Positions 37,282 to 45,592 of a stretch of 64,000 nucleotides of DNA are shown here, piece after piece. Position numbers and translations under genes: made by a program. The stretch comes from Desulfovibrio sp. TomC. GTDB lineage: Bacteria; Desulfobacterota; Desulfovibrionia; Desulfovibrionales; Desulfovibrionaceae. The notes beneath the pieces were generated by a model, which was given only the letters and a program-made list of their open reading frames with translations, did no database searches and was not told the origin of the DNA. The stretch covers positions 1-64,000 of the forward strand of contig NZ_JSEH01000010.1 of assembly GCF_000801335.2 (NCBI RefSeq), given 5' to 3'. Position 1 is the stretch's first letter, and each line of letters begins with the position of its first letter.

Positions 37282-38118
37282 CTACTCCACCAAGACGCCG
37301 GCGTATCCCACCACCTGCCCATAATCGCCGCTGGCCTCGGCCGAGGTGGCGTAGGCAGCCAGCCGGGCCGACGTCGCACCCAGGGCCAAAGCGGTCAACA
37401 GCCCAAGGACCATGGGCAAAACCCCGCACATGGTGATGCCCACCTCGCGCACCACCTGATACAATCCCGACGGATCAAGGGCCAAAATCCGGGCCAGAGC
37501 CAGGGTATCGAGCTTTTTGGCGGTATCGTGGGGCACGTAATGGCTCATATCCGAACTGACGACCACCGAAACAGACTGCCCCCAACCGGCCAACACCCCG
37601 GCCATGGCGGCAGCGGTTTGGGCCAGGACGGCCAAGTCCGGCTCGGCCACGGCCACCGGCACGATGCGGCAGGCTGGACGGACCTGGGCCAGAAACGGCA
37701 ACAGCACTTCCAAAGAATGTTCGCCCAGATGAGCCTGGCGGTCGGAAACCAGAGCCGGCGCGGCCGCCAGCAGCGCCGCCGCCAGACCGTCGTCCACCGG
37801 CACGTCGTGGCCCGGAATGCGCCACGCCCCGGACGGCCACACCGCCAGACGCGCGCCCTGGCCGGTATGGTTTGGTCCCAAAAGAAGCAGAGTCTCGGCC
37901 AAGTTGGCCGCGCCCAGGGTGCGCCCGGCCACGGGACCGCTGTAGACGGCGCCGGCATGGGGGGCCATGGCCAGCAGGGTTGGCCGCTTTGACGGGGCTT
38001 CGGCCAAGGCCAGATAGCCGGCGGTTTCCCGGGCCAGGCCAGCGGCATCGCCGGGATAAAAGCGGCCCGCCACCACAGGCTGGCGCAGGTTGCCGTCTCG
38101 GGTTTTGGTCTGGGGCAT
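37282..38118 (-). CDS. MEMO-family protein (AmmeMemoRadiSam protein B type)
   Basis: Protein of 278 residues with MEMO1 signatures RQPVVAGRFYPGDAAGLA, APHAGAVYSGPVAG, LLLGPNHTGQG, LGEHSLEVLLPFL and VVVSSDMSHYVPHDTA; the His/Asp residues correspond to the metal-site region of the fold. In many prokaryotes it is linked to AMMECR1 and a radical SAM enzyme. Neither standard partner is visible next to it (the radical SAM gene two genes downstream is of the B12-binding type). ATG 38118 follows AAGGAG. Molecular function remains unproven in bacteria. Confidence 0.9.
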   Translation of the reverse strand: MPQTKTRDGNLRQPVVAGRFYPGDAAGLARETAGYLALAEAPSKRPTLLAMAPHAGAVYSGPVAGRTLGAANLAETLLLLGPNHTGQGARLAVWPSGAWRIPGHDVPVDDGLAAALLAAAPALVSDRQAHLGEHSLEVLLPFLAQVRPACRIVPVAVAEPDLAVLAQTAAAMAGVLAGWGQSVSVVVSSDMSHYVPHDTAKKLDTLALARILALDPSGLYQVVREVGITMCGVLPMVLGLLTALALGATSARLAAYATSAEASGDYGQVVGYAGVLVE

Positions 38119-38207
38119 GGCCGACTCCTTGTCTGCCGGCCGCGAGGGTCGGGACAGTAGGGGCAATCTAGCCCGGAGCGGCCCTCTTTGACAAGGGCAG
38201 GGCAAAG

Positions 38208-41159
38208 TTACTGGCTTTGGGTCAAGGCGTCGAGACGGTTTTGCAGGCCGCTGGCGGCCAGATCGGAGGCGGCCATGCGGCCGTAGAGGGAGTCCGGCGA
38301 GGCATCGCGCATGGCGGTGAGCGTGGCCCGCCAGCCCTCCACATCGCCCATGGCTCGCTGGATGGCGGCCATGCGCATCCGGTTGCCGGCCCAATCGTCG
38401 TCGCCTTCCTTGCACAGCGCGGCATATGCCGCGGCGTGCTTGAGAGCCTTGGCATACTCGCCCTGGGCCCGGGTGGATTCCACCAAAATGTTGACGGCAG
38501 CCTTGCGCTTGTCGCCGTCGCGGCCCGTCTCCTTGAACATGAAATCCGCCTCGCCGGCGTAGAGCTGGGCCTTTTCGTATTCCTTTTTGGCCATGGCGTC
38601 CTTGGCCACGAAATACAGGGCATAGCAGCGCTTCTCGGCCTCAAGCTCCTGATCGCCGGCCATCTTGGCCCACAGCTTGAGCGCCCGGTCGGATTCGCCG
38701 AGATTCTCCAGGGCCTCGGCCGCCAGATATTCCAGCCCCCGGCGCTGGCTGGGGGAAAACCGCCAGCCCTGGACCTGACGGGCCAGATCCACGATGTCGC
38801 GCCAGGCGCGTTCGTTCTGGTAGACCGACATGGCCATGGTCAGGGCCCAATTGCCGTTGTCGGTTTCCTTGGGTCCGACGTAGGGCAGGGCCTCACGGAG
38901 GGCCTCGCGGGTCTTGCCGGTCCGCAGGTAAGCCAGGGCCAAGCCCAGGCGGGTGGTGTCGGAGAGCATCCCCCGGTTGGCGTTGATGAGCCGGTGGGCC
39001 TCGTAGGCGGCGATGAGCCGGTCGTAATCCTTGTGGGCCAGCAGGTCGGCAGCCATCTTTTCAAAGGCGGTGATGGCCGTTTCCTCGGCTTTGGGGGCCA
39101 GGTCGCTCTTTGGATAGCGTTCCAGGTAGGCGGCGGCCTCCTTGAGACTGCCGGGGTAGTTCTGCTGGTGGAGCAGCCACATGGCGAGCTTGAGCTGGGC
39201 CAGGGGCGCCAGCGGGCTTTGGGGGTGGTCGCGGATGATGCCGGCGTAGATTTCCTCGGGGCTGCCGTACTCGGGCTTGTCAAAAAGCGAAAACATCTCG
39301 GAGATGGTGGGCTGATCATGCACGCCCTGCTCGGCCAGCCGCATTTTGGCCACGAGTCCGCCTTCGCTGTCGGGATAATCCTTGATGGCCAGATTGTAGA
39401 AATCCACGGCCCCGGGCTTGTTGCCCAGTCTGGCGTAGATGTCGCCGAGCTTGGCCAGGACCAGATCGGCATCCTTGACCTTGGGGTCCATGTTGTAAAA
39501 GAGCATGTAGGCGTCACGGGCTTTTTTATAGTCGCCATTTCTGTAGGCGATATCACCCGTTATCCGAAGAATTTGCGGGAATTCCACATAGTAACGCGGC
39601 CAGCGTTTGTCTATGTAGTCGGCGATCTGGGCCGCTTCCTTGTAGCGGCCAAGGCGCACCAGGGTCTTGGCCAAGCCCATGGCTCCCTCGCGCACGAACT
39701 TGCTCTCCGGGAATTTTTCAACCAGATTCTTGTATTCTTCTTCGGCCTTTTTGTATTCGCCCCGGTCAAAGTAGTACTCGCCCCAGGCGAAATTGACCAT
39801 GGGCACGTTGGCGTCGGTGGGATACTTGCGCGTGAGCACGTTGAAATAGCCCTTGGCCTCGGGGATATTGCCCACGCGCAAATTGAGCATCCCCAGCTGC
39901 AACAACGCCTCCGGCACCCGATAGGAGTTGGGATTGACGTTTATGGCTTCGTTTAAAGCCTTTTGAATGGCATCGTAGTGACCAGCCGGGTCGTCCTTGT
40001 ACGTATCCACCAGCACCCCGGCCAGGGAATGGACGGCCTCTTCGCGCACCTCGGGTTTGAGACCGGGTCTGGCAAGCAAATCGCGCATCATGTTCTGCGC
40101 CCCAAACAAATTGCCGCCCAACCGCTCGGCCTGGGCCGCCACCAAGGTGTTGGCGTCGTGGTCCTCTTCTTTGGCCGGCGGCGGTTCAACGGCAGGAGCG
40201 GCGGGAGCGTCCGGTGAGGTCGGCGGGGTGGCCGCAGCCATGGCCTTGGGCGTTGCAGGAGTGGGCTGTGGTCCGCTCCCGGGCGGCGTCACCGGACTGC
40301 GGGTCTGGCCGGCGGCGGCGACCTCCGGCGGAATCGGCGGTAATTTGACAGGCTGGCGCAGTTCGCCGCTGCCGCTGGTCCGGCCGGCAACGGTTTGCTG
40401 GTCCTGCCCGGCCGGTCTGTCGGTCAGGGCCGGAGAGGGGACCGTCTCCAGGCCGGCCGGGCGCAGGACCGGGGATTTTTCCGGCCCCACGCGAAGCGCC
40501 GTGGCCCGCATGGACGACGGCACGGCATAAAAGGGTTCCTTGGCCGCCTCGGCCGCTTTGGCTGCTCCCGGCGGCGGCAAGGCCGGGGCCAGAGACGGCG
40601 GCAAGGGCGGCAGGTCAAGGGGACCTGGCTTGTTGTTGGGCGGCGTGACTGGCAGCGTCAGGGAGGAAGACGGCTTGGGGGCGGCCTCGACCGGCGGCCA
40701 GGTGGTATTGGCTGCAGCAGACGGCGCCCCAGGCGTCCAGTTGGCCCCGGTCGGGTCACGGTAGACTTGGAGTTTGAGTCCCTGCTCGCCTTCTGGCCAG
40801 CCAACGAACCCGAAGGCATCGGATTTGAGACGCACCAAAACTGTGTCACCCGCCACCCGGACGCCTTCAAGCAGCCGGGAGGAATGGAAATCCGTCTGTG
40901 CCGGAGGTGGTTCGCCAGCCAGGGAACCAGGGGGAAAGGTCAGGCTTATTTCGACCGGACCGGTGCGGGCAATGGTGGGATAGGCCCCGCGCCGGGAAAA
41001 TTGCAGGATCAGCGAATCCGTATCCGGCCGGGTGACCGTGGAGACAGATAAAGCGGCCGCCGGGCCGACGGACAGCAGGACCAATATGGCCGCAAAGAGG
41101 AACCGTCGCAGGACGGCGCGGGAGAAAAAGCTCACGCCGGGCTTCCTTGCAAGGAACAT
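38208..41159 (-). CDS. large exported TPR-repeat protein
   Basis: Protein of about 983 residues. Signal peptide (RRFLFAAILVLLSVGPAAALS), then a beta-rich domain resembling AMIN (LSVSTVTRPDTDSLILQFSR, LEGVRVAGDTVLVRLKSD). About 130-340 is a Pro/Ala-rich linker. From there to the C-terminus are many TPR-like helical repeats (for example YFNVLTRKYPTDANVPMVNF, AEEEYKNLVEKFPESKFVREG). A periplasmic scaffold for wall or envelope assemblies is likely. Start is uncertain: ATG 41159 lacks a clear ribosome binding site, TTG 41180 is the alternative. It follows the sigma-54 activator gene by about 36 bases. Confidence 0.8.
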   Translation of the reverse strand: MFLARKPGVSFFSRAVLRRFLFAAILVLLSVGPAAALSVSTVTRPDTDSLILQFSRRGAYPTIARTGPVEISLTFPPGSLAGEPPPAQTDFHSSRLLEGVRVAGDTVLVRLKSDAFGFVGWPEGEQGLKLQVYRDPTGANWTPGAPSAAANTTWPPVEAAPKPSSSLTLPVTPPNNKPGPLDLPPLPPSLAPALPPPGAAKAAEAAKEPFYAVPSSMRATALRVGPEKSPVLRPAGLETVPSPALTDRPAGQDQQTVAGRTSGSGELRQPVKLPPIPPEVAAAGQTRSPVTPPGSGPQPTPATPKAMAAATPPTSPDAPAAPAVEPPPAKEEDHDANTLVAAQAERLGGNLFGAQNMMRDLLARPGLKPEVREEAVHSLAGVLVDTYKDDPAGHYDAIQKALNEAINVNPNSYRVPEALLQLGMLNLRVGNIPEAKGYFNVLTRKYPTDANVPMVNFAWGEYYFDRGEYKKAEEEYKNLVEKFPESKFVREGAMGLAKTLVRLGRYKEAAQIADYIDKRWPRYYVEFPQILRITGDIAYRNGDYKKARDAYMLFYNMDPKVKDADLVLAKLGDIYARLGNKPGAVDFYNLAIKDYPDSEGGLVAKMRLAEQGVHDQPTISEMFSLFDKPEYGSPEEIYAGIIRDHPQSPLAPLAQLKLAMWLLHQQNYPGSLKEAAAYLERYPKSDLAPKAEETAITAFEKMAADLLAHKDYDRLIAAYEAHRLINANRGMLSDTTRLGLALAYLRTGKTREALREALPYVGPKETDNGNWALTMAMSVYQNERAWRDIVDLARQVQGWRFSPSQRRGLEYLAAEALENLGESDRALKLWAKMAGDQELEAEKRCYALYFVAKDAMAKKEYEKAQLYAGEADFMFKETGRDGDKRKAAVNILVESTRAQGEYAKALKHAAAYAALCKEGDDDWAGNRMRMAAIQRAMGDVEGWRATLTAMRDASPDSLYGRMAASDLAASGLQNRLDALTQSQ

Positions 41160-41195
41160 GCTACGGGCATGGGCGCGCAACTGGGCACCCCGGGC

Positions 41196-42209
41196 CTACT
41201 CCCCGGCCATATTGCGTTTTTTAAGCTTCTCGATGAGCGTCGTGCGTTTGATGCCAAGCAGCTCTGCGGCCTGGTTCTTGACGCCGGAGGCCCGCTCCAG
41301 GGCCTCAATGAGCAGCGTCTCCTCCATGGCGTCGAGAAATTCCTTGAGCCCCATGGATTTCTCGGCCAGATCGGCCAGGGTCGGCCAGCGAAAGCCCCCG
41401 GCAACAGCCTCGGCCATCGGCGGCGGCAGGGCCACGCCGGCGTTGTCGAGAATCTTTCGCGGCAGATCGTGCGGCGCGATCACATCCTGGTCGCACAGGA
41501 TGGAGAGGCGCTCCATGAAGTTTTCCAGTTCCCGGACGTTGCCGGGCCAGGGATAACGGAGGATGAGATCGCGGGCTTCAGGGGAAAAGGTCTGGGTGCA
41601 GCGGTTTTTCTGACGGCAAAACCGGCCGAGAAAATGTGCGGCCAACAGCAGGACATCGTCGCCCCGTTCCCGCAAGGGCGGCAGGTGGAGCGGTATGACG
41701 TTTAAGCGGTAATAGAGGTCTTCGCGAAACCGACCGGTCTCCACTTCGACTTCCAGGTCGCGGTTGGTGGCGGCTACGATGCGCACGTCGGCCTTGAGGG
41801 TCTTGTCGCCGCCGACGCGCTCGAATTCCTTTTCCTGCAGCGCCCGCAGAATCTTCACTTGCAGGCTTAGATCCATCTCGCCGATTTCATCGAGAAAGAT
41901 GGTCCCGCCCTCAGCCAGTTCAAACCGGCCCTGCCGGGTGCGCACGGCCGAGGTGAAGGCCCCTTTTTCGTGACCAAAAAGTTCCGATTCGAGCAGCTCG
42001 CGGGGGATGGCCCCGCAGTTGACCGGGACAAAGGGCTTTGTGGCCCGGTGGCTGTTGGCGTGCAGGGCGCGGACCAGCAATTCCTTGCCCGTGCCGGATT
42101 CGCCTGTGACCAGCACCGTCGAGTCGGTGGGAGCCACTTTGCCAAGCACCCGCAGCACCTCAGCCAAGCAGGCGCTTTGGCCAACCATGCCGGAAAGGTT
42201 CAGTTCCAT
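41196..42209 (-). CDS. sensor-less sigma-54-dependent activator (AAA+/Fis)
   Basis: Protein of 337 residues consisting of an AAA+ domain and a Fis-type HTH with almost no N-terminal sensory part. Walker A GESGTGKE (36-43); Walker B GGTIFLDEIG; arginine-finger region FREDLYYRLNVIPLHLPPLRER; C-terminal HTH KNQAAELLGIKRTTLIEKLKK. The sigma-54 contact loop is GAFTSA (83-88) instead of GAFTGA. The AAA+ core looks most like FleQ/FlrA flagellar regulators. ATG 42209 has GGAGG upstream; ATG 42254 would add 15 residues. Located between a rod-like flagellar gene and the TPR gene. Confidence 0.9.
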   Translation of the reverse strand: MELNLSGMVGQSACLAEVLRVLGKVAPTDSTVLVTGESGTGKELLVRALHANSHRATKPFVPVNCGAIPRELLESELFGHEKGAFTSAVRTRQGRFELAEGGTIFLDEIGEMDLSLQVKILRALQEKEFERVGGDKTLKADVRIVAATNRDLEVEVETGRFREDLYYRLNVIPLHLPPLRERGDDVLLLAAHFLGRFCRQKNRCTQTFSPEARDLILRYPWPGNVRELENFMERLSILCDQDVIAPHDLPRKILDNAGVALPPPMAEAVAGGFRWPTLADLAEKSMGLKEFLDAMEETLLIEALERASGVKNQAAELLGIKRTTLIEKLKKRNMAGE

Positions 42210-42381
42210 CTGGCCTCCGGAAAAAAGGACCGCCCGATCCTGGCGGCTTGTCATGGTCTATAGCTTCGTTCCGGGGCTGTCAATTTCCTGACGGGAATTC
42301 CCGGCCTGCGCGCCATGACCGGGCGTGCCCTGGCGCGGCGCGGTCCGCACTGTCGCAGCCGGGTGGTTCCTGCGGATGGGA

Positions 42382-42768
42382 CTAGACGCGGGTATCCAGG
42401 AGGGTGCCGAGCATGTCGTCCTGGGTGCGGATCACGGCGGCATTGGCCTCAAAGGCCCGGCTGGTCTCGACCATATCAACCGTCTGGCGGGCCAGATCCA
42501 CGTTGCTGGTCTCCACCATCGCCGCAGTCGGCTCATACACGCCGGCCTCGTTTTGGGCGCTGACCGCGGCCGGACGGTAACCGCCGGCCGAATCATCCGT
42601 GACCACGTCGCCCACCCGTACGCCCTGACCGTTCGGCCCGGTGGTCAGACGCACGTCTTTGGACTTGTAACCGTCGGTATTGACGTTGGCCACGTTGTTG
42701 GCCGCAACCGCCATGGAGGTGCCCATGGCGCTGAGGGCCGACTGGGCAGAGGAGATGGCGTCAGTCAT
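42382..42768 (-). CDS. small flagellar rod-family protein (FlgC/FlgG-like)
   Basis: Protein of 128 residues. The N-terminus ISSAQSALSAMGTSMAVAAN, then NVANVNTDGYKSKDV, is the flagellar rod N-terminal helix and motif. The C-terminus NVDLARQTVDMVETSRAFEANAAVIRTQDDMLGTLLDTRV is the matching C-terminal helix. The centre is short, as in FlgC-type proximal rod proteins. Ordinary flgB/flgC neighbours are absent, so it is an orphan of the family. GGAGG precedes the ATG and a sigma-70-like promoter lies upstream. About 170 bases separate it from the downstream sigma-54 activator gene. Confidence 0.85.
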   Translation of the reverse strand: MTDAISSAQSALSAMGTSMAVAANNVANVNTDGYKSKDVRLTTGPNGQGVRVGDVVTDDSAGGYRPAAVSAQNEAGVYEPTAAMVETSNVDLARQTVDMVETSRAFEANAAVIRTQDDMLGTLLDTRV

Positions 42769-42807
42769 GATCTACGCCTCCTGGCCTGGAAAGAAATACG
42801 CTTCCTT

Positions 42808-42836
42808 TCTATAATGCAGTCCGGACCGACGGGCAA
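42808..42836 (-). promoter_or_regulatory. candidate promoter of the rod-like gene
   Basis: Minus strand TTGCCC (complement of 42831-42836), 17-bp spacer, TATAGA (complement of 42808-42813); 4 of 6 matches in each hexamer. It reads into the gene starting at 42768. Confidence 0.45.
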
Positions 42837-42876
42837 GGCGTGTCGGACGCTCTTTGCTTGAAGGGAGACTCCGGCC

Positions 42877-43527
42877 ATGCTAGAGCCGGCCATGCGCCGC
42901 TTCCTCCCATTTCTTCCGGCCGCCGCCTTACTTCTGACGGTCGCCGGCTGCTACGAACCGCCGGAAACGGTGGACCGCTACGTCAACGCGCCCTATCTTT
43001 TCAGTTTCATCCCGCCCAAGGGCTGGACGGTGCGCGAAGAGAAAACAGCCGCCTGCCAGGCCTCGGTGGAAACCAGGCGCGGGGACTGCCGCTTTTATAT
43101 CTGCGTCAGCGAACGTCCCGAAGACTTTCTGCCGACCACGTCGGACTTTGCCAACTGCGAACTGGTCAAAAATTATGTGACGGACACGCTCAAGGGCTAC
43201 AACGTGAGCTGCCGCCCGTCCACGACCCATGGCCGACGCAGCTACGACGCCATCTACCTGCGAAACGTGGCCGACGAGGCCGGAACCGTGCGCCTGCAAC
43301 TCGTTCGCCAGACCTTTCTCGCCCGGGGGAAAATGCTCTATACGCTGACCACCTACGCCTTCGGCCGCACCGAGGAAGAACTCAAATCAGCCACCTTGCC
43401 GTGCGAAGCGGAGATCGCCCGGGCCCAGGACACGTTTTTTCTGCATCAACCGGGCTCCTTGCGCCAGGAAGCGAAGCTGAGCGAGGGAGGAGAAAACAAA
43501 AGAGGCCTCCGGCGGCCGGGGGGATGA
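42877..43527 (+). CDS. putative exported lipoprotein
   Basis: Protein of 216 residues. Lipoprotein signal peptide (FLPFLPAAALLLTVAGC, lipobox VAGC). The mature part resembles small exported proteins with phrases LFSFIPPKGWTVREE and SYDAIYLRNVADEAGTVRLQLVRQTF. No family is recognised. The last ~11 codons (GLRRPGG) are encoded by the left end of the palindromic intergenic element copy B, so the native C-terminus was probably replaced or extended when that element arrived. ATG 42877 has GGGAG 9 bases ahead; ATG 42892 is an alternative. Confidence 0.65.
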   Translation: MLEPAMRRFLPFLPAAALLLTVAGCYEPPETVDRYVNAPYLFSFIPPKGWTVREEKTAACQASVETRRGDCRFYICVSERPEDFLPTTSDFANCELVKNYVTDTLKGYNVSCRPSTTHGRRSYDAIYLRNVADEAGTVRLQLVRQTFLARGKMLYTLTTYAFGRTEEELKSATLPCEAEIARAQDTFFLHQPGSLRQEAKLSEGGENKRGLRRPGG

Positions 43528-43685
43528 TCCCCCCGGACCCCTGCAAAGGGAGAAGTTTTTCAAGGGGTTTTGGGCGTTGACGGGCAATCCGGTCGGCTGT
43601 GGAGCGGGACAAGCAGTCGTTAGCGTTTGACGGGGACCACCGTTGCAGGGGTCCGGGGGGTCATCCCGCCGGCCCCCCGGCAACT
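43490..43685 (+). repeat. palindromic intergenic element, copy B
   Basis: Left end GCCTCCGGCGG at 43505, hairpin arms CCGGGGGGA/TCCCCCCGG around TGA, then GACCCCTGCAAAGGGAG. The inner part shares AATCCGGTCGGC with copy C and GCGTTTGAC with copy A. The right end (from 43644) is the inverted, degenerate copy of the left end (TGCAGGGGTCCGGGGGG). The left-end to right-end distance is 139 bases, versus 136 in copy A. It overlaps the 3' end of the upstream lipoprotein gene. Confidence 0.8.
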
Positions 43686-43724
43686 GGAAATGTTGTCTGA
43701 AGGGTTCAGGGCGCTGCCCCCCCC

Positions 43725-43755
43725 AAAAAAAGGCCGCTCCAGTCATGGAGCGGCC
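43725..43755 (-). terminator. terminator of the benzoylformate-decarboxylase-like gene
   Basis: GGCCGCTCC (43732-43740) and GGAGCGGCC (43747-43755) form a 9-bp stem. On the minus strand seven T follow (complement of 43725-43731). It lies 31 bases after the stop at 43787. Confidence 0.9.
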
Positions 43756-43786
43756 TACCTGCGTTCTGCCGGCTGCCCGGGAGGGG

Positions 43787-45403
43787 CTATTTGGGGATGA
43801 GGTCGCTTATGTGCTTGTCTGTGGCGATTTCGATGACCGAAACGCCCTTGAAGGCCAGGGCCTTGGCAAAGGCCGCACGAATCTCGATCGGGGCGGCTGC
43901 CTTGGCCGTGGCTGCGCCGTAGCCCTTCCCCAGAGACACGATGTCGAGCCCCGGCAGGTCCAGGCCCGGCACGCCCGGCGTTTCCTCCAGCCGGGCAAAG
44001 GCCTTGAGAATGCCGTATTGCTCGTTTCGAAGCACCACGAACACCACATGCGCCCCGTGTTGCACGCCCGTCCAGATGGACTGAAGCGAATACTGGAACG
44101 AGCCGTCGCCAATGACCGCCACCACCGGCCGGTTGCGTCCGGTGCGCGCCTCGGCCATGGCCAGTCCCACGGCTGCGGGCATCCCCCAGCCCAGCCCCCC
44201 CGAAGCCATGACATAGGAACTGTGGGGCCGGGTCACCACGCCCAGGGAGGTCCCGGCCAGATCGCGCATGTTGGAGGGCGACTCGTTGACCACGATCACG
44301 TCCGCCGGGGCGCTCTCGGACAGGACGGCAAAGATCTGGCCCGGGGTCAGGGGCAGCGGCGCATCGTCCGGCACGGCCGCCACCGGAGCGTTCTGCCTGA
44401 CCGGCCCCCGCACCGGCCGGCTGCCCACCAGGGGGAGAAGGGCCTCCAGGGCGAGCAGGCTGTCGGCCACGAGGCTGTCGCCGGCGACGGACTTGGCTGC
44501 CTCGTAGGGGTCGTCGATGATCTGCAACAGTTTCGTGCCGGCCGGCAGGATCTCCCCGGCCACCCAGGGATAGTAGCGAAAGACCGGCGCGCCAACGACC
44601 ACGACCAGATCATGGCCGCTAAGCGCCTGGCCAAGCGGCCCCACGGCCGGCGGCAGCACGCCGGCATAAAGCGGATGGTTGCCGGGAAACGGCACGCACT
44701 CGGTAAAGGGTCCGAGCCACACCGGGGCTTGCAAGGCCTCGGCAAAAGCGATGCCGGCCTCCCAGGCCTGGCTGCGTGAGAGATCGCCGCCGTAGACCAG
44801 GACGGGATTGTGGCTGGCCCGGATGCGGGCGGCGAAATCCTCAAGGCGCGCCGGGTCCGGGGCGTGGCGGGTGGAGACGCTGCGCAAGACGTCGCGAGCG
44901 TCCATCTCCTTGTCCCAGTCATCAAGCGGCAAAGAGAGAAAAACCGGTCCCGTGGGCTGCTGCACGGCCATGGCATAGGCGCGCATGAAGGCTCCGGGCA
45001 CATCCTGGGGTCGTTTGGGCTCATAGCTCCATTTGACCCAGGGCTTTGGCAGCACGGTTTCCTCGGTGTTGGTCAGAAACGGTTCGCCAAGGAGCATCTC
45101 GCGGGTCTGCTGCCCGGCGGTGATAATCAGCGGCGTCTTGTTGAGGTAGGCGGTCAGGATGCAGCCCATGGCGTTGCCCATGCCGGCCCCGGTATGGACG
45201 TTGACGAGAACAGGCTTTTTGAGCCCCTGGGCCAAGCCGTCGGCAATGCCGATGACGCTTGATTCCTGCAGGGCCAGAACATAGGTGAAATCTGCTGGAA
45301 AATCTTTGAGAAACGTCTCTTCCGTGGAGCCGGGGTTGCCGACAACGACCGTCAGATCGAGACGACGCAAGAGTTCAAACGTCACATCGCGCACAGAAGG
45401 CAT
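43787..45403 (-). CDS. benzoylformate decarboxylase-like ThDP enzyme
   Basis: Protein of 538 residues, collinear with benzoylformate decarboxylase (MdlC): VVGNPGSTEETFLKDFP (Ser26), LALQESSVIGIADG (Glu47), NVHTGAGMGNAMG (His70), PLIITAGQQTREM, PWVKWSYEPKRPQDVP and the ThDP site GDGSFQYSLQSIWT. In Pseudomonas MdlC, His281 lies in FRYH and protonates the intermediate; here the aligned segment is FRYYP, with Tyr at about 278. The enzyme may therefore have a different 2-keto acid or reaction profile. GGGAG precedes ATG 45403. No mandelate-pathway genes are nearby. Confidence 0.85.
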   Translation of the reverse strand: MPSVRDVTFELLRRLDLTVVVGNPGSTEETFLKDFPADFTYVLALQESSVIGIADGLAQGLKKPVLVNVHTGAGMGNAMGCILTAYLNKTPLIITAGQQTREMLLGEPFLTNTEETVLPKPWVKWSYEPKRPQDVPGAFMRAYAMAVQQPTGPVFLSLPLDDWDKEMDARDVLRSVSTRHAPDPARLEDFAARIRASHNPVLVYGGDLSRSQAWEAGIAFAEALQAPVWLGPFTECVPFPGNHPLYAGVLPPAVGPLGQALSGHDLVVVVGAPVFRYYPWVAGEILPAGTKLLQIIDDPYEAAKSVAGDSLVADSLLALEALLPLVGSRPVRGPVRQNAPVAAVPDDAPLPLTPGQIFAVLSESAPADVIVVNESPSNMRDLAGTSLGVVTRPHSSYVMASGGLGWGMPAAVGLAMAEARTGRNRPVVAVIGDGSFQYSLQSIWTGVQHGAHVVFVVLRNEQYGILKAFARLEETPGVPGLDLPGLDIVSLGKGYGAATAKAAAPIEIRAAFAKALAFKGVSVIEIATDKHISDLIPK

Positions 45404-45592
45404 AGTATTCTCCCAAGGTACGACCTTTGGATGGCGGGTCCAGGCTGACGCCGCAGAGGCAGCGCCAGGACGTCGGGTCAACGCGCCTGCACAGGCAGGA
45501 AGGACCGACGATGGTCAGCATTGCCACCAGGCAGGGGGAGAGGTCAAGACGGAAAGGCCGGAGCAACGGGAAACTGCGCCGCGAACGCACCC

